Positions 32,713-37,362 of a DNA stretch of 37,362 nt are shown piece after piece. Numbering within the stretch: position 1 is the stretch's first letter; every line of letters starts with the position of its first letter. The stretch comes from Alphaproteobacteria bacterium RIFCSPHIGHO2_12_FULL_63_12. Lineage in GTDB: Bacteria; Pseudomonadota; Alphaproteobacteria; Caulobacterales; Parvularculaceae. A program made the translations under genes and the position numbers. The notes under the pieces were generated by a model, which was not told where the DNA came from, did no database searches, and saw only the letters and a list, made by a program, of their open reading frames with translations. The DNA lies in NCBI GenBank assembly GCA_001767925.1, contig MEMM01000003.1, positions 44,732-82,093 of the forward strand, read 5' to 3'.

Positions 32713-33530
32713 GCAAGCTCCCGCTTCTCCAACACCACGGAGCGCCCGAAAGCGAAAAGGCCCGGCGCCAGCGCGACCAGCGCGCGGTCGACCGCCTCTA
32801 CCGCTTTCAGCGCGAAGCCCGGCAATTCCGGCACCGGCGTTTTCGCGATGACCCCGCCCGAGAGCGGAAACAGCAGGCACTCATTGAGCTCATTACGGAC
32901 GATTTCATAGCCCGGCACGCGCGCCTCGAATTCCTCCCGGGAGCCGAACAGCAATTCCGGGATGGCGCAGTTCGCCGACCACGGATCGGCGGGGTCATTG
33001 GTCGTTTCGTTTTCGTTGAAGACGTCGATGTCGTAGGACCATCCTTCGTGACGCATCAGGCGCAGCAACGCGCGCATGAATAGAGCGGTGTTGATTTCCT
33101 GAATGACGATCCGCCCGCCGGGACGCAGCAGCGGATGCACGAGTTTCAGGAAAGTCACAGGCTTGGCCATATGGTGCATCATGTGGCTGCAGACGATGAC
33201 GTCGATCGAGGCCGGCGCGAAGGGCGGGTTCATCGCGTCGGCGATTTCATCGACCCATTCGTTCTTGACGACATCGGTCAAGGTGACGTCGCCGTTGGTC
33301 ACGTAAAGCGGCAAGAACCCGGCGCCGCAGCCAAACTCGACCACTTTCTCGCCTGGCCTTATATGGTCGTTCATCCACGAAAAGCGTTTCGACAACAGCG
33401 CGTCGAGATTGCGGAAGCGGTCAGCCAGAAATCGCCGCCGCGCCGCCGCGGTGTCGCCTTCGCTCGCCATGCGATTGTCGCCATGCGCAGGGAAGTAAGG
33501 TCCGTTCAAAAGCATCAAGCGTCCGCCCAT
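32709..33530 (-). CDS. SAM-dependent methyltransferase
   Basis: 273 residues with a class I methyltransferase core. Motif I is VVEFGCGAG (63-71); then VTLTDVVKNEWVDEI, ASIDVIVCSHMMHH and LLRPGGRIVIQEI. The N-terminal ~55 residues are charged and helical, with no membrane segment visible. It starts only 3 nt after the GtrA stop. In a glycan cluster it probably methylates a sugar, but a lipid or phosphate group is also possible. Substrate unknown. Confidence 0.88.
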   Translation of the reverse strand: MGGRLMLLNGPYFPAHGDNRMASEGDTAAARRRFLADRFRNLDALLSKRFSWMNDHIRPGEKVVEFGCGAGFLPLYVTNGDVTLTDVVKNEWVDEIADAMNPPFAPASIDVIVCSHMMHHMAKPVTFLKLVHPLLRPGGRIVIQEINTALFMRALLRLMRHEGWSYDIDVFNENETTNDPADPWSANCAIPELLFGSREEFEARVPGYEIVRNELNECLLFPLSGGVIAKTPVPELPGFALKAVEAVDRALVALAPGLFAFGRSVVLEKRELA

Positions 33531-33533
33531 TGT

Positions 33534-33935
33534 TCACCCTGCTTTCGCTCGCGCGCCGCCGCGCGCAAGCAGAATTTCGCGCATGCCGATGAAGTTCAGC
33601 GTCGCGCTTAACGCCAGCGCGCCGCAATAGGCGGCGGCTTTCCCCGAAAGAGAAGGGCCCAACGCCGCGATGATCGCGCTGTTGGCGCCGACATTGACCG
33701 CCATGCTGACAGCGTAAAGACCGGCGAAAGCGGCGAATTGCCCGGCGCTTCCCTTTCCGGCGCGGAATGTCCAGTTCTTGTTGGCGAAATAAGCGAAGGT
33801 CGTCCCGCAGATGAAAGCCGCCGACTTGGCGACCGGGATCGCGGCGCCGACAAATAGCAATCCAGCGTACACGGAAAGGTCGACGCCGACATTTGCGAGC
33901 CCGGCCGCGCCAAAACGCGCGATCTGACCGCTCAA
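33534..33935 (-). CDS. GtrA-family membrane protein (likely lipid-linked sugar flippase), TTG start
   Basis: 133 residues with four membrane helices and the family pattern: QIARFGAAGLANVGVDLSVYAGLL at the start, GTTFAYFANKNWTFR in the middle, and two further helices. GtrA proteins are thought to flip undecaprenyl-phosphate-linked sugars. The longer open frame upstream is a shadow of the nucleotidyltransferase, so the family start falls at a TTG at 33935 whose bases overlap the preceding TGA (TTGA), the same coupling seen as ATGA elsewhere in this operon. The TTG start is an inference from the alignment of the first helix. Confidence 0.75.
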   Translation of the reverse strand: MSGQIARFGAAGLANVGVDLSVYAGLLFVGAAIPVAKSAAFICGTTFAYFANKNWTFRAGKGSAGQFAAFAGLYAVSMAVNVGANSAIIAALGPSLSGKAAAYCGALALSATLNFIGMREILLARGGARAKAG

Positions 33936-35575
33936 GGCGCGGGTCGCGCCGGTTTCATCCGCCGATAGCGGTCGCGAATCTTCGGTCGCGACGCCGCCTT
34001 GGCGCGCCGGTCCTTTTCCAGACGATAGGGATGGCCCTGCCATTTGTCGAAACACTCCGTCCAGTAATCGAACGTCCTCAGTTCGTCGGGCGTGCCCCAC
34101 CCGAGATAATGGTCAACTTCAAACAGGCGGCAGTCGAGCCCCAGCGCGATCGCGTCATTGATGCATTCATCAACGTAAAACTCACCATTCACCCGCCCTC
34201 CCCGCTCGATCATGCGCTCCGCCGCCCGCCGGAAATCCGACGCCCGGGCGAAGGTGAACGCGCCGGTGACGATCGGGTCCCGCGCCGGATCGTCAAGCGC
34301 GACCTTGACGCTCACCCGCGCGATCTTCCCGTCGCCGCCAGCGTCTATCCAGCCGAACTGTTCCGGTTTCAGACGCGCCGCCGGGTGGCCGCGCTTTCCC
34401 CAGACAATGACATCCGCCGCGGCGGCGAGGGCTGCAAAGCGCGCGCCATCGTAAAGAAGGCCGTTATCGCAGGCGCCGATGGTTAACGGCGCCGCCGGAT
34501 CGAGGCCCTCAAGCCCCAGAAGACAGGTGCGCGCCTGACCGTCGGTCAGCGCCTCGAGGATCAGCGTATCGGCGCCGGCGAGCGTTCTTACCGCCGCATC
34601 GACTTCTTCGACGTGCGGCAGGCTGCGGCGCAGGACGATGCGGGTGCGGTCGGCCCGCGGCAGATCCTCGATCGCGCGAACGACCATCGGCGTTCCTGCA
34701 ACCTCGATCAGGGGCTTTGGTTTTGCGTAGCCTTCTTTTTGAAAGCGCGCGCCGAGCCCCGCCGCCGGCATCAGCGTCGAGCCGCCGGCATGCGGCGGCG
34801 CCGGGCGATCTTCCCCCAGCGCGCGGAAAAGATCCGACCAGCGCCGATATTCCTCGAAATCCTCCGGCGTTCCCCATTGCATGAAGTGCGGGATTTCATA
34901 GACCGCGACGCGGTCGCCTCGATCGAGCAGCGGCTTATAGGCCATCGAGACGTAAAACTCGCCATTGACCGACAGATCGCGCCGCACCGTCTCCTCGAAG
35001 GCCTCGCGCATCCGGCGGCCGCTGTCGAAATAATAGGTTCCGCTTGACGCGAATTCATTCGTCGGATTGTCCGTATACGGCTTTTTCTCCTGAATGTCGC
35101 GTACCCAGAGCCCCTGCTCGCGCACGTAAGCGTAAAAGGTCGATCCGAGCGAATGGGGATGAAAGCCGCGGTAACAGGGGATGGCGCCGGCGCATTTCGT
35201 CTCCGCGACGAAGGCCTTAAAGTCGGCGTAGTCCCAGACGCAGGTGAAATCGCAATAATTGACGATTGTCGGCTTGTCGGGATCGATATCGGGAACGCCG
35301 CGAAGCACCGCGTCGATCGGCCCGAGCTTGCGGCTCGCAACCGGCGCGATGCGCGCGGTCGGCGCGGCGCGGCGCAGAATTTCCTCCATCCGGAATTCCG
35401 GCGTTTTCAGATGGTCTTCATTGCAGATGAAGGTGATGTCGCGCTCGCCCGGAAAAAGGTCGACGACGTGTTCGATGATCGCCTTCCCCTCGATTTCGAT
35501 CAGGGGTTTGGGCTTATCATACCCGCCGCGGCGGAAGCGCTCGCCGAAGCCTGACATCGGAATGATGATCTGCAT
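33932..35575 (-). CDS. Tandem-duplicated nucleotidyltransferase (two NTP-transferase domains)
   Basis: 547 residues consisting of two consecutive sugar-phosphate nucleotidyltransferase domains. Domain 1 begins IIIPMSGFGERFRRGGYDKP (3-22) with KPKPLI and a metal-site NYCDF (106-110); domain 2 begins AAGLGARFQKEGYAKPKPLI (271-290) with GACDNGL (367-373). Both end with a VNGEFYV motif (203-209 and 462-468) and a GWGTP/QWGTP segment. The domains share the signature G-x-G-x-RF..GY.KPKPLI, so they are an internal duplication. Each should couple NTP to a sugar- or polyol-phosphate with release of pyrophosphate; two substrates may be handled in one protein. It begins 11 nt after the aldolase stop and its own stop overlaps the GtrA TTG start. 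Confidence 0.88.
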   Translation of the reverse strand: MQIIIPMSGFGERFRRGGYDKPKPLIEIEGKAIIEHVVDLFPGERDITFICNEDHLKTPEFRMEEILRRAAPTARIAPVASRKLGPIDAVLRGVPDIDPDKPTIVNYCDFTCVWDYADFKAFVAETKCAGAIPCYRGFHPHSLGSTFYAYVREQGLWVRDIQEKKPYTDNPTNEFASSGTYYFDSGRRMREAFEETVRRDLSVNGEFYVSMAYKPLLDRGDRVAVYEIPHFMQWGTPEDFEEYRRWSDLFRALGEDRPAPPHAGGSTLMPAAGLGARFQKEGYAKPKPLIEVAGTPMVVRAIEDLPRADRTRIVLRRSLPHVEEVDAAVRTLAGADTLILEALTDGQARTCLLGLEGLDPAAPLTIGACDNGLLYDGARFAALAAAADVIVWGKRGHPAARLKPEQFGWIDAGGDGKIARVSVKVALDDPARDPIVTGAFTFARASDFRRAAERMIERGGRVNGEFYVDECINDAIALGLDCRLFEVDHYLGWGTPDELRTFDYWTECFDKWQGHPYRLEKDRRAKAASRPKIRDRYRRMKPARPAP

Positions 35576-35586
35576 GATGACGAGCC

Positions 35587-36579
35587 TTAATCCCGCGCGG
35601 CGCGCCGGTCGAGCGCTTGCCGGTAAGTTTCCGCGTCCCAGCCGAGCAGCTCCGCCTCATCGGCCGCGGACAGATAATTGATACGCGCCGCAGGATCGAG
35701 GCGCGCGAGCACGAGCCCGAGGCAGTCAAGCATCGCCAGCGCGCCGCGCGTCAGATCCTCCCGCGCGAGAACGCCGGCGCCCTTGACGATCGCGGCTTTC
35801 GGCGGCGGGATCATGGTTGAAAGGCTCGACGCGTCGCGCAGCGCCGTGATCGCCGGGCCGAGAAAGACGACATGATCGGGATAGAGCGAGCCGTTGGCCG
35901 CGATCTCCAGCCGCTCTTCGTCAAAGGCGAGAAATTCGACCGGCGAATTCAGGGCCCAGCGATAGCCGGCGGGCGGCGGCGGCTTTTGCGCCCGCGCCGC
36001 GACGGGCGGCGCCTGATCGCTCGCCAGGCGGGTTTCGACCTCCTCAAGCAGCGCGCGCAGCGCACTGACGGTATTTTCCGCAACCACAAGTCCGTGATTG
36101 CCGAGGATGAGAACCTTCGGCCGGCCGTGCGCGAACGCCGCGCGCACCGCTTTGGCGAGCGGCGCGCCGGGACGCGCATAAGGAATAAACGCCCAGTCGA
36201 GGCCGGCGAGGCGTTCGCCGAGGCGCTCGCGCGCATCTTGCCGCACGGCAAAGGCGATGGCGCTGGCGGAGTGAACATGGGCGATCGCCGCAAAAGGCGA
36301 CAGAGCGTGCAGCGGCGTTTCAATCGACGGGCGCAGCGCCGCCTCGCTCGCGAGCGCGGCTGTCAGCCCAGCGTCATCGAAATCGCCGGCGAGGAGGCCC
36401 TGAATTTTCTGAAGGTCGACCTCGACAAAAGAGGGCTTTGTCAGCGCGTCGGCGAGCCAGGCGCCGGACGCCTTGATGCGCATCGTCGCGCCGGTCTTGA
36501 TCGACGTATTGCCGCCCGCCCCCTGCACGAGGTCAGGGCGCCGCCCGAGATCGGCCGAAAACCGCTCAAACTCGCCCAT
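35587..36579 (-). CDS. Class II aldolase/adducin family protein
   Basis: 330 residues from the ATG at 36579 (the frame extends 10 codons upstream). Class II aldolase/adducin fold: VQGAGGNTSIKTG (18-30), the catalytic Glu87 (SIET), the zinc pair HVH (101-103) and NHGLVV (His162). These features match fuculose- and rhamnulose-phosphate aldolases and related epimerases or aldolases that cleave or join phosphorylated sugars. The C-terminal ~150 residues (after about 200) are less conserved and carry a Pro-rich linker (PPPPAGYRWALN). It is the first gene of the nine-gene operon. In this setting it may build or break a phosphorylated sugar for activation by the adjacent nucleotidyltransferase. Confidence 0.85.
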   Translation of the reverse strand: MGEFERFSADLGRRPDLVQGAGGNTSIKTGATMRIKASGAWLADALTKPSFVEVDLQKIQGLLAGDFDDAGLTAALASEAALRPSIETPLHALSPFAAIAHVHSASAIAFAVRQDARERLGERLAGLDWAFIPYARPGAPLAKAVRAAFAHGRPKVLILGNHGLVVAENTVSALRALLEEVETRLASDQAPPVAARAQKPPPPAGYRWALNSPVEFLAFDEERLEIAANGSLYPDHVVFLGPAITALRDASSLSTMIPPPKAAIVKGAGVLAREDLTRGALAMLDCLGLVLARLDPAARINYLSAADEAELLGWDAETYRQALDRRAARD

Positions 36580-36629
36580 GGAGTCGTTTCCCGCCCTCTC
36601 CCCGTCCAAGCGCGACGTATCTGCACAGG

Positions 36630-36657
36630 TCTATAGAGAATTTCTCATAAGGCTCAA
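36630..36657 (-). promoter_or_regulatory. Predicted promoter of the glycan operon
   Basis: On the minus strand TTGAGC (-35, 36657-36652) and TATAGA (-10, 36635-36630) are separated by 16 nt, about 50 nt before the aldolase ATG. Each element has four of six consensus bases. It is the only candidate seen upstream of the first gene. Confidence 0.45.
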
Positions 36658-36664
36658 AGCCTTA
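36648..36664. promoter_or_regulatory. Palindrome overlapping the -35 of the glycan operon
   Basis: TAAGGCT-CAA-AGCCTTA, a perfect 17-bp inverted repeat covering the predicted -35 element. The position suggests a repressor or activator site. The regulator is unknown. Confidence 0.4.
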
Positions 36665-36802
36665 ACGAACCGGCGCCGAGTTGCGGCCGGACCAGTGCAG
36701 CGACCAGTCCTTTACAATTGATTGCGGCGTTCCTGAATTGCGTGATTGCCGGCGCGGATAAACGTCTGAAGATGCGTACGGCGCTCTGTATGGCTTCCGT
36801 AA

Positions 36803-36879
36803 TGGTACCGCCTCCCGGTCTCGAACCGGGGACCTCTAGATCCACAATCTAGCGCTCTAACCAACTGAGCTAAGGCGGC
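36803..36879 (-). tRNA. tRNA-His (GTG), lacking G-1, with A73 and U72
   Basis: A 77-nt cloverleaf on the minus strand with encoded CCA (36805-36803). The anticodon stem CTAGA/TCTAG holds loop TTGTGGA, giving anticodon GTG (His). The D-arm reads AGCTCAGTTGGTTAGAGC and the T-arm CCCGGTTCGAGACCGGG. The 5' nucleotide before G1 is T in the gene, not the G-1 found in nearly all tRNA-His, and the acceptor pairs G1 with U72 before A73. This is the known unusual tRNA-His of a clade of alphaproteobacteria, whose HisRS recognises it without G-1. Confidence 0.95.
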
Positions 36880-36883
36880 ACGT

Positions 36884-36907
36884 CGCCCCCGGCTTTTGCC
36901 GGGGGCG
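36884..36907. repeat. GC-rich hairpin between the M48 gene and tRNA-His
   Basis: CGCCCCCGGC pairs with GCCGGGGGCG (10 bp, perfect) around TTTT. It has no following T-run on either strand, so it may block read-through from the M48 gene or mark an RNA-processing site upstream of the tRNA. Confidence 0.5.
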
Positions 36908-36992
36908 GGCCGGGAACCTAGGCGCGGCCCGCCTTGATTTCAACCGCTAATTCGGCGCGGGCGGGCCGCTGTCGCGGCGGCTATCGCCCTCG

Positions 36993-37362
36993 CTACTGGC
37001 CGCGCGGCGGCAAGGTCGCGATAACGTCCTTGATCTGCTGGATACGGGTCGCATCCGAGGGGTGGGTCGACATGAATTCCGGCGGTTTCTGCCCGCCGGA
37101 GGCGCTCATTTTCTGCCAGAATTTCAGCGCCTCATTCGGATCATAACCGGCCCGGTTCATGTAGATGAGGCCGAGCTTGTCGGCTTCAAGCTCGTGTTTG
37201 CGCGAGAACGGCATCAACACGCCATATTGCGCGCCGAGACCAAGAGCGCCAAGGGCAGCCTGTCCGGTCTGGCTGCCCGCGCCGATCGCCGCTTGCGCCG
37301 CCGACAGCGCGAAATTGGCGCCAAGCTGCTGCGATACGCGCTCGCCGCCATGGTTGGCCCGA
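36993..37362 (-). CDS. M48 family metalloprotease, C-terminal part
   Basis: The frame is open from the window edge to the stop at 36993. Visible are a segment NHGGERVSQQLG following what should be the HExxH helix outside the window, a glycine/alanine-rich region, and FSRKHELEADKLGL, whose ELEAD glutamate is the third zinc ligand of M48 peptidases. Then RAGYDPNEALKFWQKMSA and FMSTHPSDATRIQQI, which are typical of the BepA/LoiP-type periplasmic proteases. These enzymes degrade or assist outer-membrane proteins. The 5' portion, including any signal or lipobox, lies beyond the window. Confidence 0.9.
   Translation of the reverse strand, partial: RANHGGERVSQQLGANFALSAAQAAIGAGSQTGQAALGALGLGAQYGVLMPFSRKHELEADKLGLIYMNRAGYDPNEALKFWQKMSASGGQKPPEFMSTHPSDATRIQQIKDVIATLPPRGQ

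Overview
The window is GC-rich (roughly 64% by eye) and looks like an alphaproteobacterial chromosome. Evidence for this: a glnB-glnA pair, a tRNA-His that lacks G-1 and carries A73 and U72 (a hallmark of one alphaproteobacterial clade), a VPLPA-CTERM surface protein, an alphaproteobacterial-type ParE, and the palindromic intergenic repeats typical of that class. I cannot place it to genus. There is no phage, IS element, integrase or CRISPR array. The clearest compositional outlier is one AT-rich gene (22732-23355).

Layout. 1-875: 5' part of a NAD(P)H-hydrate repair enzyme (minus), diverging from glnB-glnA (935-2891), which ends in a strong terminator. 3022-4440: M20 dipeptidase. 4452-13295: a minus-strand run of accessory metabolism (VOC protein, family III CoA-transferase, HExxH protein, lipoprotein, carotenoid oxygenase, PQQ dehydrogenase, a sterol-desaturase/DUF2147 fusion, and a membrane-anchored AraC regulator). 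13377-14269: ArsR repressor with an overlapping SRPBCC gene, preceded by a perfect inverted-repeat operator; a second copy of that operator lies before an unrelated membrane-protein gene near 19.9 kb. 14483-19455: VPLPA-CTERM protein, YaiI-family protein, OYE-family oxidoreductase, a candidate sigma-54-driven small RNA, DmpA-type peptidase and a crotonase. 20715-22727: parE. 22732-23355: AT-rich SLATT-like two-TM gene, followed by a cluster of palindromic repeats. 23847-26744: small membrane and basic proteins, a cold-shock protein and a large unknown membrane protein.

26741-36579 is the most distinctive block: nine minus-strand genes packed with overlaps or short gaps. They encode a class II aldolase-like protein, a tandem-duplicated nucleotidyltransferase, a GtrA-type membrane protein, a methyltransferase, a family 2 glycosyltransferase, a GDPD-like phosphodiesterase, a polytopic GT-C-like protein fused to a PRK/uridine-kinase-type P-loop kinase, a HAD phosphatase and a second polytopic GT-like protein. 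Together they could make, activate, transfer and trim an unusual (probably phosphorylated) cell-envelope glycan precursor; this is an inference from the protein families. The window closes with tRNA-His and the C-terminal part of an M48 metalloprotease.

The best candidates for something new are (i) this glycan/kinase operon, (ii) the sigma-54-type promoter driving a ~68-nt RNA with an anti-Shine-Dalgarno loop, and (iii) the two-site ArsR operator pair.
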